A stretch of 10,202 nucleotides of DNA, taken from Bacteroidales bacterium. GTDB taxonomy: Bacteria; Bacteroidota; Bacteroidia; Bacteroidales; DTU049. Positions 1 to 8,591 of this stretch are shown here, one piece after another. The notes below the pieces were generated by a model. The model made no database searches and was not told the origin of the DNA. It saw only the letters and a program-made list of their open reading frames with translations. Numbering within the stretch: the stretch's first letter is position 1; each line of letters opens with the position of its first letter. The position numbers were made by a program, and so were the translations under genes. The stretch covers positions 1 to 10,202 of the forward strand of contig JASEGF010000061.1 of assembly GCA_030017935.1 (NCBI GenBank). The letters run 5' to 3'.

Positions 1-96
1 AGTTTAGTAGTTTAGGATGATTATCGAGATTTTTATGATTAATCAAAAAGTTTATGACCAATCATAGTATATCACAAAAATCATAACATTAACCTC

Positions 97-108
97 GACC
101 TTTAGGTC
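97..108 (+). repeat. Type A palindrome, forward
   Basis: GACCT-TT-AGGTC with a 5-bp stem. It is preceded by ATTAACC (88-94), the same lead-in as the strong copy at 315-336, which fixes its orientation. Confidence 0.6.
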
Positions 109-128
109 AGATTCATTAAGAATTGTCA

Positions 129-140
129 GGGCTAAAGCCC
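129..140 (+). repeat. Type B palindrome
   Basis: GGGCT-AA-AGCCC with a 5-bp GC-rich stem, preceded by TCA (126-128). The copy at 356-367 is the same unit inverted, because there the motif is followed by TGA. Confidence 0.6.
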
Positions 141-160
141 GATAAACATATTTATTAAGT

Positions 161-180
161 CCACGACCTAAAGGTCGTGG
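161..180 (-). repeat. Type A palindrome, inverted, 9-bp stem
   Basis: CCACGACCT, loop AA, AGGTCGTGG: a perfect 9-bp stem with a 2-nt loop. The trailing GGTTAAT (179-185) is the complement of the ATTAACC lead-in of the forward copies, so this unit runs in the opposite direction. Transcribed, it would form a compact stable hairpin. Confidence 0.75.
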
Positions 181-280
181 TTAATCAAAGTGGTAGTTAG
201 ATAGAAAAGTAGTATAGAAAGAGATATTATCTCAAAAAAAACAACATAAGGGCTTATTTCCATACGTCCAATTATATTCG

Positions 281-290
281 ACCTTCAGGT
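281..290. repeat. Degenerate type A palindrome
   Basis: ACCT-TC-AGGT with only a 4-bp stem and a loop changed to TC. It is included because it sits 40 bp (centre to centre) before the strong copy at 315-336, matching the spacing of the array. Confidence 0.4.
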
Positions 291-314
291 AAGATAGTGA
301 AGTGTAGATTATTA

Positions 315-336
315 ACCCTGACCTTTAGGTCAGGGT
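315..336 (+). repeat. Type A palindrome, forward, 10-bp stem
   Basis: ACCCTGACCT, loop TT, AGGTCAGGGT: a perfect 10-bp stem, the longest in the array. Compared with 161-180, the outer stem differs (CCCTG against CCACG) but pairing is kept, so both arms changed together. That compensatory change suggests the folded form or the palindromic symmetry is under selection. Confidence 0.75.
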
Positions 337-355
337 ATGACATAAAAAGAGCTAT

Positions 356-367
356 GGGCTTTAGCCC
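356..367 (-). repeat. Type B palindrome, inverted
   Basis: GGGCT-TT-AGCCC followed by TGA, the inverted form of the unit at 129-140. It is the last recognisable unit; 371-558 shows no further palindromes and no gene that I can support. Confidence 0.6.
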
Positions 368-558
368 TGAAAAAAGTTTAATCTTTACTCACTCAAAACG
401 TTATAGAACCAATTTTTTTAATTTAAATATTTTTAGCATGATAAATAAAAAAATTAGCTTTGTTTCCAGCTTAAACTCTTGCAATTTAGCATTCATTTTG
501 ATAGGATTTTACGATATTTATCTTCATAATAATTCTTTCATATTTGAAAAATTACTAT

Positions 559-566
559 TAATTTTG
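559..566 (+). promoter_or_regulatory. Candidate -7 promoter element for porZ-recO
   Basis: TAATTTTG matches the Bacteroidota -7 consensus TAnnTTTG and ends 14 nt before the porZ ATG. A TTTG at 543-546 lies upstream, but only 12 nt away, which is short for a -33 box. The same octamer precedes ssb, the MFS gene and sod. Confidence 0.5.
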
Positions 567-580
567 ACAATAAATTTCAT

Positions 581-2923
581 ATGTTAGGACACAGTTCTTT
601 TAATAAATATAAAAAAATTTGTTTTTTACAAATTTTCATTATTTTTTCTTTTAATCTTTTCTCGCAGGGAATAGCAGTTGGCAGCTGGCGATATCATTTA
701 CCTTTTAATAATGTAATAGGAGTAGCTAATACTGGTAATTTATTCTGGGCATGCAATTCATATTATTTATATAGTTTTGATATTTCTACTAGCGAAATCA
801 CTATTTATAGCAAATTAAATAAATTATCAGATATAAAGATAACTGCTTTTACTTTTGACAAAGCTCATTCAATAATGATTTTAGGTTATCAAAATGGGAA
901 TATTGATATTTTTAATTACAATAATTTAACTATTCGTAATGTGCCAGATATATATTTGAAATCAATGATGGGGTCCAAAAGTATCAATAATATTTATGTA
1001 AAAGATAATTTTATTTATTTTTCTTGTGATTTTGGCATAGCTATATATGATTTAAATAAAAATGAATTTAAAAACACTTATTATTTATCTCAATATCTGC
1101 AAAATAAAAAGGTAAAAGCCTCATTTATTTATAATGATTATTTGTACTCACTTTTTGATACGATTATTATTTATGCTCCTCTAGATGGTAGTAATCTAAA
1201 TGATTTTACAAATTGGAATACTTTTTTTGCGACTAATTCAGAAATTATATATACCAATGTGTTAAATAATGATTTATATGCTGTCATAGATAGTGGATGG
1301 AATGATTTAATTATTAAATATAATTTTAATCATTGGGATACCATTATCGATACACTTCACTTTAATATTAATAAAATCGTTTTTGATAATAATGAGTTTA
1401 TTATTTTAGCAGAAGGGACTGTTTTTATATATGATAATTCATGGAATTTAAAATATAAAATATATCAATATTTTCCAAATGATGATGTACCATATCCTTT
1501 GGATGCTATTTATTCGACAGATACAAAATATTTAATAATTGGAGATAAAAATGTTGGATTAGCTTATAATTGGAATGATACATGGAATAATAGAATCGTT
1601 ACTCCCTCTGGACCATCATCAGATCAATGTTTTAAGGTATCATATAGTAACGAGGCCATTTTGTCTACAGCTGGAGGATATGATATGTCTTTTGGTAATC
1701 TATGGAATCAAATTAATGTAGAAATTTTTAAAAATGAAAATTGGTCAATATATAATAGTGATAAGTTCCCTGAACTTGCTAATGTAAGAGATGGAGTTAA
1801 AGCATTAATAGATCCTTTTAATCCTAATCGTTTATTTATTGCTACATATGGATATGGATTAATTGAAATAAACAATAATATTGTAAAAATATTTAATGAT
1901 ACGAATTCTATTTTACCATCTACATCTGGTATAACTGGATTTTGTAGAATTAGCGATATACAGTTTGATTCTGCTGGTAATCTATGGATATTAGTAGCTG
2001 GAGCTAATGAATTTACTGTCTATAAAACTAATGGACAAATGGTTAGGTTACCTATAAGCTCTTCTATTAGCAATAATAACCCTGGAGAAATGGTTATAGA
2101 TGAAAATAATAATAATGTGTATGTCCCTTTTCCACGTGGCAGTGGAGGAGTTTTGGTCTTTAAATATAATGGCACCATAGATAATACTTCTGATGATAGA
2201 TCTATGATATTGACTACTCAAGCTGGCAATGGTAAACTACCAAGTAATACTGTTTATTCACTTGCAATAGACAAAAATTATCAACTATGGTTAGCTACTA
2301 GTGAGGGCGTAGCAGTTATTTATAATACTCAGAATTTTTTTACTGCAAATTCATTTGATGCATCACAAATAATTCTAGAAGTAGATGGCTACCCAATGCC
2401 TATGCTTATTTCAGAAAAAGTAAATAAAATAGAGATCGATGGAGCTAATAGGAAATGGTTTGCTACAGATAATGCGGGGATTTTTACTTTCTCACCTAAT
2501 GGAGATAAAGAAATATATCATTTTACTGATAATAATTCTCCTTTACTAAGCAATAAAGTGATCAGTCTGACTATTAATCCAATTACTGGAGAAGTATTTG
2601 CAGCTACCGACTTAGGATTAGTCTCTTATCGTAGTAATGCGATAGAACCTTTTACAGAAATGCAAGAAATAAAAATTTTCCCTAATCCTGTTCCTGCAGA
2701 TATTAATGGATACATTACTATGGATGGCCTACCAGAGGATAGTTATGTTACCATTACAGATTCATATGGTAAAGTAGTTTATAAAACAAAATCTTTAGGT
2801 GGCAGAGCCACATGGAATGGAGTGGATGTTTACAATAATAAAGCCAAAAGAGGTGTTTATGTTGTCTGGGTTAGCAATGATGATGGCTCCATAACAGGTA
2901 CTGGTAAGTTTTTTATTGAATAA
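581..2923 (+). CDS. porZ: PorZ-like type IX secretion system beta-propeller protein
   Basis: A 780-residue exported protein. Residues 1-29 form a signal peptide (basic KYKK, a hydrophobic stretch, then FSQ before GIAVGSW). The mature start, with WRYHLPFNN, then KLNKLSD and YQNGNIDIF near residues 80-110, is typical of the PorZ N-terminal beta-propeller. Propeller-type blades recur later: GNLWILVAGANEFTVY near 465, YQLWLATSEGVAVI near 565, RKWFATDNAGIFTF near 625. Residues about 696-780 form a type A sorting domain, with IFPNP, a conserved TWNG and RGVYVVW. In Porphyromonas gingivalis PorZ has two propellers plus an uncleaved C-terminal domain. It works in the surface attachment complex with PorU, PorV and PorQ, which removes sorting domains from cargo and anchors it to A-LPS. 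The length (about 776 in P. gingivalis) fits. No other in-frame Met lies near the N-terminus, so this ATG is the likely start. recO follows after 3 nt. Confidence 0.88.
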   Translation: MLGHSSFNKYKKICFLQIFIIFSFNLFSQGIAVGSWRYHLPFNNVIGVANTGNLFWACNSYYLYSFDISTSEITIYSKLNKLSDIKITAFTFDKAHSIMILGYQNGNIDIFNYNNLTIRNVPDIYLKSMMGSKSINNIYVKDNFIYFSCDFGIAIYDLNKNEFKNTYYLSQYLQNKKVKASFIYNDYLYSLFDTIIIYAPLDGSNLNDFTNWNTFFATNSEIIYTNVLNNDLYAVIDSGWNDLIIKYNFNHWDTIIDTLHFNINKIVFDNNEFIILAEGTVFIYDNSWNLKYKIYQYFPNDDVPYPLDAIYSTDTKYLIIGDKNVGLAYNWNDTWNNRIVTPSGPSSDQCFKVSYSNEAILSTAGGYDMSFGNLWNQINVEIFKNENWSIYNSDKFPELANVRDGVKALIDPFNPNRLFIATYGYGLIEINNNIVKIFNDTNSILPSTSGITGFCRISDIQFDSAGNLWILVAGANEFTVYKTNGQMVRLPISSSISNNNPGEMVIDENNNNVYVPFPRGSGGVLVFKYNGTIDNTSDDRSMILTTQAGNGKLPSNTVYSLAIDKNYQLWLATSEGVAVIYNTQNFFTANSFDASQIILEVDGYPMPMLISEKVNKIEIDGANRKWFATDNAGIFTFSPNGDKEIYHFTDNNSPLLSNKVISLTINPITGEVFAATDLGLVSYRSNAIEPFTEMQEIKIFPNPVPADINGYITMDGLPEDSYVTITDSYGKVVYKTKSLGGRATWNGVDVYNNKAKRGVYVVWVSNDDGSITGTGKFFIE

Positions 2924-2926
2924 AAA

Positions 2927-3598
2927 ATGAATAAAACTACTCTAGCATATATACTACATACTATCCCATATACTAAAAAAGCATATATCATTCATTCTTT
3001 GACACCTATGGGAAGGGTTTCATTTTTCCTTCCTTCTATATCACATAAGAATAAATCTTATGAATATATTAAAATTCCATTAGTAAATGTGGAAATTACT
3101 TATAATGAATTAACAACAAGGCAACATTTATACAAAATAGATCAAATATATTTGTATAGTTTCCCAGAAATGATATCTGAACATGTACTACACTCTGCAG
3201 TAGCCACTTTCATGACTGAAATTATAATGAAAATAACCCCTCAAGATTTATACGATACACAACTGTATCATATTTTAACAATATTTGTTGATAAATTAAA
3301 TAAATGGGAAAAAATTCCTAATGCTTTCATACTTTCATTTATGGCAAATATTTTAGAATATCTAGGTATATTAAGTAGGAAAAATTATAGTACAATAGAT
3401 GCTATGCCACATTATGAATCTTTACTAAACACAATGGAATATTTATATCTGCAACCAATTATTTCACAAGACGATGAAATAACGCTGCCATCCAGTCCTT
3501 ACCACTTATTAAATTTGACGATACAGTATTTACAATCACAAGATATTTTGACTAGCGAGATTAAGAGTTTAAAAGTCCTCAGAGAAGTATTTTATTAG
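2927..3598 (+). CDS. recO: DNA repair protein RecO
   Basis: RecO binds single-stranded DNA and SSB and, with RecR (and RecF), loads RecA onto SSB-coated gaps in the cytoplasm. The 223-residue product opens with the family pattern (TLAYILHTIPYTKKAYIIHSLT, the N-terminal OB-fold), continues with ALFxxE-like helices (AVATFMTEIIMKI, residues about 91-103), and ends with the diagnostic SLKVLREVF tail. It is a little shorter than most family members (about 240) and divergent. It contains no cysteine at all, so the four-cysteine zinc site of some RecO proteins is absent. Its ATG is 3 nt after the porZ stop, so it is almost certainly co-transcribed with porZ. I see no separate promoter. The only rival reading is a generic OB-fold protein, which the C-terminal motif argues against. 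Confidence 0.85.
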   Translation: MNKTTLAYILHTIPYTKKAYIIHSLTPMGRVSFFLPSISHKNKSYEYIKIPLVNVEITYNELTTRQHLYKIDQIYLYSFPEMISEHVLHSAVATFMTEIIMKITPQDLYDTQLYHILTIFVDKLNKWEKIPNAFILSFMANILEYLGILSRKNYSTIDAMPHYESLLNTMEYLYLQPIISQDDEITLPSSPYHLLNLTIQYLQSQDILTSEIKSLKVLREVFY

Positions 3599-3604
3599 AA
3601 TTGA

Positions 3605-3620
3605 GATTATTTTAATAATC
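3605..3620. terminator. Weak AT-rich hairpin after recO
   Basis: GATTATT, loop TT, AATAATC gives a perfect 7-bp stem starting 6 nt after the recO stop. It is AT-rich and no T-run follows, so termination here is only possible. Further on, GGGGC (3623-3627) and GCCCC (3713-3717) are complementary about 85 nt apart, the only GC-rich tracts in this spacer. Confidence 0.25.
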
Positions 3621-3824
3621 ATGGGGCATAATTAATTGATTTTGAGTGAGCTAAAATGGTTATAAAAAATAAGGATTTAAAAAATGATAACAAAAATTTA
3701 TAATACTTAGTCGCCCCTTAAAAACACGATAAGCATTTGTTTGTTGATAACTTATTGATAATTTTTTATTTTTAGATATTTATAATGAATTTATTAGTTT
3801 TTATCATATATAAAATAATTTATT

Positions 3825-3832
3825 TAATTTTG
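3825..3832 (+). promoter_or_regulatory. Candidate -7 promoter element for ssb-gldE-gldD
   Basis: TAATTTTG (TAnnTTTG) ends 16 nt before the ssb ATG. No TTG or TTTG box lies at the usual 17-23 nt upstream. A start a few bases downstream would leave a leader of roughly 10 nt. Confidence 0.5.
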
Positions 3833-3848
3833 AAAAAAAATAAATAAA

Positions 3849-4283
3849 ATGTTGGGATTAAATAAAGTTTTATTAATAGGGTATGTAGGTAGAGATCCAG
3901 AGATTAAGGTTGATAATCCAGATAACAAAAAAGTATCCTTTAGTTTAGGTGTGAGTACTATGCGTAGAGATAATGCTGATAATACTGAATGGTTTAATAT
4001 CTCTGCTTGGGGTAAATTAGCTGAAATTGTAGAAAAATATGTGAAAAAAGGTATGCCAGTTTATATTGAAGGGAAATTCCGTTCATATGAATTTACTGAT
4101 AATCAAAATAATCAAAGAAAAGGCTACGAAGTGGTTGCTGATAATGTGATAATGTTATCTAGTAAAGATGATAAATTTATTTCTGATTCTATACCTAATG
4201 AGCAACCATATAATAATATACCTATTCATAATGATCTAGATGCAGATGATAATTTCGAACCTAGTGATGATTTACCATTCTAA
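3849..4283 (+). CDS. ssb: Single-stranded DNA-binding protein SSB
   Basis: SSB coats single-stranded DNA during replication, recombination and repair and recruits partners through its C-terminal tip. The 144-residue protein has the OB-fold over residues 1-105: the LNKVLLIGYVGRDPE start, VSFSLGVS, the EWFNISAWGKLAEI signature, the GMPVYIEGKF strand and YEVVADNVIML. A short acidic linker leads to the tail DDNFEPSDDLPF, the classic partner-binding tip ending in D-D-hydrophobic-P-F. The ATG chosen places the OB-fold at the very N-terminus, as in the family. In many Bacteroidota ssb lies between mutY/hup and gldE; here gldE follows as expected (25-nt gap) but upstream is recO, whose product binds the SSB tip. 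Confidence 0.95.
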   Translation: MLGLNKVLLIGYVGRDPEIKVDNPDNKKVSFSLGVSTMRRDNADNTEWFNISAWGKLAEIVEKYVKKGMPVYIEGKFRSYEFTDNQNNQRKGYEVVADNVIMLSSKDDKFISDSIPNEQPYNNIPIHNDLDADDNFEPSDDLPF

Positions 4284-4308
4284 TAAATTTAAATAATTGT
4301 TTATCATA

Positions 4309-5619
4309 ATGGAAGATATACCGCTTATCTCGGGAATATTATTTGCAATATTGTTTTCTTTAACAACTCTAATATATTTTATTATATCACTATTAGAATA
4401 TTCTTTTTATCAAATTCCTAGCAATTATTTAGATAACAATCAAAAGCCAAAGAATGTCATAGATTTTTATATTAAAAATTTTATTGAACAACCTGAATCC
4501 CCATTATTTACTTGGTTTATATTTAGAATATTAATAATTATTACTCAAACAATTCTTTTGTGGCTGTTTTTAATTAATTATTTTACTTTATTTAATTTAA
4601 TCATAATTTTATTATTGGCATTTCTAATTGTTATATTTATAGACTATATTTTCGCAGAATGGATTTCTTTTTTAATAATAAAATATGTAAATCCACAAAA
4701 AATAATAAAATCTTTTTTGTGGATATTTATACCATTTATTGCAATTAATAAGTATTTAATAAATATTTTCCCAATATTAAAAAGAGTGTTTTCACATAGA
4801 TTTGCCAAAAAAGAAGAGGTAACTATAGATGAGCTGACAGAGGCAATACATATATCGACAAATAATGAGTCAATAAATACAACTACTACATCAGTTTTAT
4901 TAAGAGGTGTAATAAACCTGAGTGAAATAGAAGTCAAAGAAATAATGAAACCTCGTGTAGATGTGATTGCTATCTCTATTGAATCTAGTTTTAAAGAAAT
5001 TATAGATTTAATTCTAGAATATGAATATTCTCGTTATCCAGTTTATGAAAAAGATATTGATAATATAAAAGGAGTGCTATACATAAAAGATTTATTACCT
5101 TTTATGACTAATGCTAAAGAAGATTTCTATTGGCAAAAGCACATACGTAGTCCATTTTTTATTCCTGAGAATATGTTAGCAAGTAATCTTCTCAAAGAAT
5201 TTCAAAAAAATCATATTCACATCGCAATAGTAGTAGACGAGTATGGTGGTACCTCTGGGATAGTTACTCTAGAAGATTTATTAGAGGAGATAGTAGGCGA
5301 AATACATGACGAACATGATAATGATGCTGATGAAATCTTTACTAAAAAAATTGATGAAAATACATATCTGGTTGATGCTCGCATTAGTCTTAATGATTTT
5401 ATTAAATTAATACATTGCGATGAAGATTATTTCGAAGAATTTGAAGACCAAATAGAAACTGTTGCTGGAGTCATATTAACTCTTTTGGGTAATTTTCCAC
5501 AAAAAAATGAAGAGGTTATTTATAAAAATTGTAAATTTAAAATATTATCTATCGATGAGCGTAGAATAAAAATAGTACGTGTAGAACTTTTACCAACAAA
5601 AGAAGATGATAATGGCTAA
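4309..5619 (+). CDS. gldE: GldE: CNNM/CBS-domain membrane protein linked to gliding and T9SS
   Basis: A HlyC/CorC-type membrane protein of 436 residues. Hydrophobic segments near residues 6-30, 66-92 and 94-120, and probably 132-157, form the CNNM-like (DUF21) part. Two CBS domains follow: the first at about 205-262 (VKEIMKPRVDVIAI, YSRYPVYEKDIDNIKG), the second ending in VVDEYGGTSGIVTLEDLLEEIVGEI near 309-333. The CorC/HlyC-associated domain covers about 345-430. In Flavobacterium johnsoniae GldE is encoded beside GldD and can partly compensate for GldD defects; its biochemical role is unsettled, and relatives handle Mg or Co. I chose ATG 4309; a TTG at 4297 would add only four residues and give no better start. 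It lies 25 nt after ssb and overlaps gldD, so the three form one unit. The ssb-gldE-gldD order is what separates it from a generic hemolysin-like protein. Confidence 0.88.
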   Translation: MEDIPLISGILFAILFSLTTLIYFIISLLEYSFYQIPSNYLDNNQKPKNVIDFYIKNFIEQPESPLFTWFIFRILIIITQTILLWLFLINYFTLFNLIIILLLAFLIVIFIDYIFAEWISFLIIKYVNPQKIIKSFLWIFIPFIAINKYLINIFPILKRVFSHRFAKKEEVTIDELTEAIHISTNNESINTTTTSVLLRGVINLSEIEVKEIMKPRVDVIAISIESSFKEIIDLILEYEYSRYPVYEKDIDNIKGVLYIKDLLPFMTNAKEDFYWQKHIRSPFFIPENMLASNLLKEFQKNHIHIAIVVDEYGGTSGIVTLEDLLEEIVGEIHDEHDNDADEIFTKKIDENTYLVDARISLNDFIKLIHCDEDYFEEFEDQIETVAGVILTLLGNFPQKNEEVIYKNCKFKILSIDERRIKIVRVELLPTKEDDNG

Positions 5620-6214
5620 TTTTAAAAATTATTTCTATTTAATAATTATTAGTTTTATAATAATATTTTGTAGTTGTCTGAGAGATGAACCAGTGCCTAT
5701 ACCGAAACCATTCGGATATATGAGGGTAGATTTACCACAAAAACAATATTATTGGTTAGATACTATTTATCCATTTAAGTTTAAATATCCAGCATATGCT
5801 GAATTGGTGCCTTATAATGGCAAAAGTAAAGAAGAAGATGCTAAATATTGGTTTAACTTATCTATACCACGCTTTAATGCATATCTGTATTTTACATATA
5901 AAGAGATAAAAAATGATTTACCAGATTTGCGAGAAGATTCACGTACTTTTGTTATAAAACATATTGCTAAAAGTTCAAATATTCAGGATATAGAGATTAA
6001 TGTACCAGAGCATAAAGTTTATGGCATTTTATATGATATCCAAGGTAGTGAGGTTGCATCTCCTATTCAATTTTTTATCACAGATTCTTCTAAACATTAT
6101 TTACGTGTAGCTCTTTATTTTAATAATATTCCCAATAATGATTCTCTAAAACCAATCATAGATTTTTTAAAAATTGATATTGACACATTGATCAATTCCT
6201 TCACTTGGAAATAG
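5606..6214 (+). CDS. gldD: GldD: gliding motility / type IX secretion lipoprotein
   Basis: A 202-residue lipoprotein. Residues 9-21 are strongly hydrophobic, and the FCSC sequence puts the lipid-bearing cysteine at position 24, followed by LRDEPVPIPKPFGYMRVDLP; the PKPxGYxRxxxP pattern just after the lipobox is the mark of GldD. GldD is required for gliding and for type IX secretion in Flavobacterium; it has no known enzymatic motif and I see none here. The first ATG overlaps gldE by 14 nt, and a second in-frame ATG at 5612 would overlap by 8 nt. I cannot choose between them (both keep the signal). The overlap implies translation coupled to GldE. No clear terminator follows. Confidence 0.88.
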   Translation: MIMANFKNYFYLIIISFIIIFCSCLRDEPVPIPKPFGYMRVDLPQKQYYWLDTIYPFKFKYPAYAELVPYNGKSKEEDAKYWFNLSIPRFNAYLYFTYKEIKNDLPDLREDSRTFVIKHIAKSSNIQDIEINVPEHKVYGILYDIQGSEVASPIQFFITDSSKHYLRVALYFNNIPNNDSLKPIIDFLKIDIDTLINSFTWK

Positions 6215-6284
6215 TTTTTATTAATTTATTATAAATTTTTCAAATAATATTTATCACAAGGTAATCATTTATAATTTTTTTGAA

Positions 6285-6292
6285 TAATTTTG
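6285..6292 (+). promoter_or_regulatory. Candidate -7 promoter element for the MFS gene
   Basis: TAATTTTG (TAnnTTTG) ends 35 nt before ATG 6328. It lies downstream of the alternative TTG codon at 6280, so if it is the real promoter the TTG cannot be the start. No convincing -33 box is seen. Confidence 0.45.
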
Positions 6293-6327
6293 CTATCACA
6301 ATTTATTACTATAAAAACATTAGACAA

Positions 6328-7692
6328 ATGAAACTAAAAGAAAATAGATGGTTGTTAATATCGATTGTAATTGGTTCATTTTTTAATAGTTTTATGTCTT
6401 CATCACTTAATATCGCTATGCCAGTGATAGACATAGAATATGGCATAGGAGTGGATAAAGTAGCCTGGATAACAAAATCCTTCCTTTTGGCATCTGCTAT
6501 TGGTTTATTATTATCTGGATGGTTAGCTGATAATTTTGGCAGACGAAAAATTTTTTTAATTGGCAATATAGTATTTGGAGTAATATCATTACTTATAATT
6601 TTTTTACAAAATTTTTATTTACTGGTAATATTTAGATTTTTTCAGGGATTGGGAAGTTCGATGATTATGGCATCGGCACCAGCACTCATCGCATCAGCTT
6701 TTGACACTAATAAACGAGGTTTTGTTTTAGGCATACAAACGACATTTACCTATGTTGGTTTATTATTAGCACCTTTATTAGGTGGCATTCTAACTCAATA
6801 TTTTGGTTGGAAGAGTTTATTTTTATTTAATTTCTTTTTTACAATATTAGCATTAATTATAGTAACCTTTGGTGTAAAAAGTGAATGGAAAAATGAAGAA
6901 AAAATCAACTTTGATTTTTATGGTTATAGTTTATTTGTTGTAGTTGTTATTGGCATTGTATTAGCCTTAGAATGGTTGAATTGGAACTCATTAATAGCTA
7001 TAGCTATTAGCTTTTTATTTGGTTATGGTTTCATAATATATGAATTGCAGCATCCACAACCGTTTATATCTATACCATTTATTCGCAATAATAAATTTTT
7101 TACACATTCTATTTTAGCAGCATTGATAAATTATGCGACTACATTTGCCATTAGCTACATATTAAGTATATATTTGCAAAATATAAGAGGTATGAAACCT
7201 GTTCAAGCTGGCGTCGTTCTTAGTTTTCAACCACTAATGATGGCATTATTTTCTGCATTTTTTGGTCATTTATCAGATAAACATAATCCAGGTAAAATAG
7301 CTTCATATGGCATGGCTATCATATCAGGTTCATTACTCTTAATTGGCTTATTAATTAATGAAACAATTCCAATTTTTATCTTAGCAATTCTTTTAGCTAT
7401 ACTTGGGTTTGGTTTTGCGTTGTTCTCATCTCCCAATACTAATGCAGTAATGAGCTCTGTTAATAAAAATGCTTATGGATTTGCATCTGCATTTTTAGCT
7501 TTTAGTAGGCTTTTTGGACAATTTATTTCTATGGCTTTAGCTTCTAGTTTAATATTACTAGTGAATACTAGAAATATGGAAATCTTGCATTTTAGTTCAT
7601 TAGTATTATCTACTAAAATAATTTTCATTATTTTTGCGATTTTGAGTGCTTATGGGGTTCATCTTTCTTTACAAAGAATTAAGAAAACTTAA
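6328..7692 (+). CDS. MFS permease, DHA2-like drug-exporter type
   Basis: A 454-residue inner-membrane permease, hydrophobic almost throughout and long enough for the 14-helix (DHA2/EmrB-like) layout. Motif A lies between helices 2 and 3 (GWLADNFGRRK, residues about 64-74). The exporter motif C is recognisable in helix 5 (GLLLAPLLGG, about 143-152), with A where most have G before the P. Helix 1 reads NSFMSSSLNIAMPVI: the N-A-x-P part is conserved but the aspartate usual in DHA2 helix 1 (LDxTIVNVALP) is replaced by Met. Proton-driven export of small molecules is the family expectation; the substrate cannot be told. ATG 6328 is preferred over TTG 6280, because the extra 16 residues are not family-like and the promoter candidate lies between them. 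It is apparently monocistronic, with sod 90 nt downstream behind its own element. Confidence 0.82.
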   Translation: MKLKENRWLLISIVIGSFFNSFMSSSLNIAMPVIDIEYGIGVDKVAWITKSFLLASAIGLLLSGWLADNFGRRKIFLIGNIVFGVISLLIIFLQNFYLLVIFRFFQGLGSSMIMASAPALIASAFDTNKRGFVLGIQTTFTYVGLLLAPLLGGILTQYFGWKSLFLFNFFFTILALIIVTFGVKSEWKNEEKINFDFYGYSLFVVVVIGIVLALEWLNWNSLIAIAISFLFGYGFIIYELQHPQPFISIPFIRNNKFFTHSILAALINYATTFAISYILSIYLQNIRGMKPVQAGVVLSFQPLMMALFSAFFGHLSDKHNPGKIASYGMAIISGSLLLIGLLINETIPIFILAILLAILGFGFALFSSPNTNAVMSSVNKNAYGFASAFLAFSRLFGQFISMALASSLILLVNTRNMEILHFSSLVLSTKIIFIIFAILSAYGVHLSLQRIKKT

Positions 7693-7752
7693 CTACATTT
7701 TTGATTATTATTGATTTTTATCATTTACAATATTTTATATTTTAAATCATGT

Positions 7753-7760
7753 TAATTTTG
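7753..7760 (+). promoter_or_regulatory. Candidate -7 promoter element for sod
   Basis: TAATTTTG (TAnnTTTG) ends 22 nt before the sod ATG, in a 90-nt gap after the MFS gene. No -33 TTTG is seen at normal spacing and no operator-like inverted repeat stands out. Confidence 0.5.
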
Positions 7761-7782
7761 TAATAACAAAAATAAAAAAATT

Positions 7783-8457
7783 ATGAAAAAAATAATTGTG
7801 ATTATTTCAATATTATTATCTAGTAGATTAATAGGACAAAATTTCGAATTCAAACCATTACCTTATGCTTATGATGCACTAGAGCCATTTATTGATGCTA
7901 AAACAATGGAAATTCACTATTCTAAACATCATAAAACATATTATGAAAATTTCATTAATAGTATAAAAGGTACTAAAGCTGAAAATATGAGTATCGAAGA
8001 AATATTTTCTAATATAGAGTCGCTACCTACAGCAGTTAGAAATAATAGTGGCGGATATTGGAATCATCAATTTTTTTGGAATATTATGGCTCCTCAAGGT
8101 AAACCACTAACAGATAAAAAACTTGAAAATACCATTAATCAATCTTTTGGTTCTTTAGATAATTTTAAAGAACAATTTAAAAAATCTGCACTTAGTTTAT
8201 TTGGTAGTGGATGGACCTGGCTAATAGTAGATGAAAACAAAAATTTACAAATAATCAATACACCTAATCAAGATAATCCTTTGATGTCTATTGCACCAAC
8301 CAAAGGTATTCCTATCCTAGCTATTGATATATGGGAACATGCATACTATCTAAAGTATCAAAATAGACGTTCAGAATATATTGATAATTGGTTTCAAGTA
8401 ATTAATTGGGAAGAAGTTACAAAATTATACCATCAAGCCCTAGATAAACAAAAATAA
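7783..8457 (+). CDS. Exported Fe/Mn-family superoxide dismutase, probably Mn-type
   Basis: Converts superoxide to oxygen and hydrogen peroxide. All four metal ligands are present: H45 (in MEIHYSKHH), H95 (YWNHQFFW), D182 and H186 (DIWEHAYY); other family marks are PLPYAYDALEP and FGSGWTWL. The outer-sphere glutamine appears in the C-terminal half, in NQDNPL (Q163), while the FeSOD glutamine position before the second histidine holds Gly (NNSGGYWNH); this is the MnSOD arrangement, though cambialistic enzymes exist. Residues 1-19 (MKKIIVIISILLSSRLIGQ) are a cleavable signal peptide, absent from ordinary cytoplasmic SODs; there is no lipobox cysteine, so a soluble periplasmic or secreted enzyme is expected. 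Without the leader, about 205 residues remain, normal for the family. The folate/kinase genes converge on it from the other strand. Confidence 0.93.
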   Translation: MKKIIVIISILLSSRLIGQNFEFKPLPYAYDALEPFIDAKTMEIHYSKHHKTYYENFINSIKGTKAENMSIEEIFSNIESLPTAVRNNSGGYWNHQFFWNIMAPQGKPLTDKKLENTINQSFGSLDNFKEQFKKSALSLFGSGWTWLIVDENKNLQIINTPNQDNPLMSIAPTKGIPILAIDIWEHAYYLKYQNRRSEYIDNWFQVINWEEVTKLYHQALDKQK

Positions 8458-8502
8458 TTTTTTTGTAGCTTCTCTTAATAAATAGCTATTTTACAAACTT
8501 GT

Positions 8503-8530
8503 TAATTCATTAATTGAATACAATGAATTA
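8503..8530. terminator. Candidate bidirectional hairpin between convergent genes
   Basis: TAATTCATT (8503-8511) and AATGAATTA (8522-8530) form a perfect 9-bp stem with a 10-nt loop in the 134-bp gap between the convergent sod and deoxynucleoside kinase genes. The position suits a shared terminator, but the stem is AT-rich and neither side has a clean T-run. A separate 10-bp palindrome, AATAGCTATT, lies at 8481-8490. Confidence 0.35.
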
Positions 8531-8591
8531 TGAGAGATTGATATTTTATGAGTAGATATAGATGTATAGAGGTGATGCTCTTTTATTAATT

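Larger units (their letters stand above)
88..370. repeat. REP/BIME-like array of short palindromes
   Basis: This stretch has at least five short palindromes of two kinds. Type A has the core GACCT-2 nt-AGGTC (97-108, 161-180, 315-336, and a degenerate ACCT-TC-AGGT at 281-290). Type B has the core GGGCT-2 nt-AGCCC (129-140 and 356-367); 246-257 is a possible degenerate B. Centres lie 32-40 bp apart, except one gap of 81 bp between 161-180 and 246-257, about two units. Type A is directional: ATTAACC precedes it at 88-94 and 311-317, and the inverted copy at 161-180 is followed by GGTTAAT (179-185). No transposase or other protein gene is visible here. The arrangement resembles REP/BIME elements mobilised in trans by REP-associated tyrosine transposases; that link is inference. 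Confidence 0.7.
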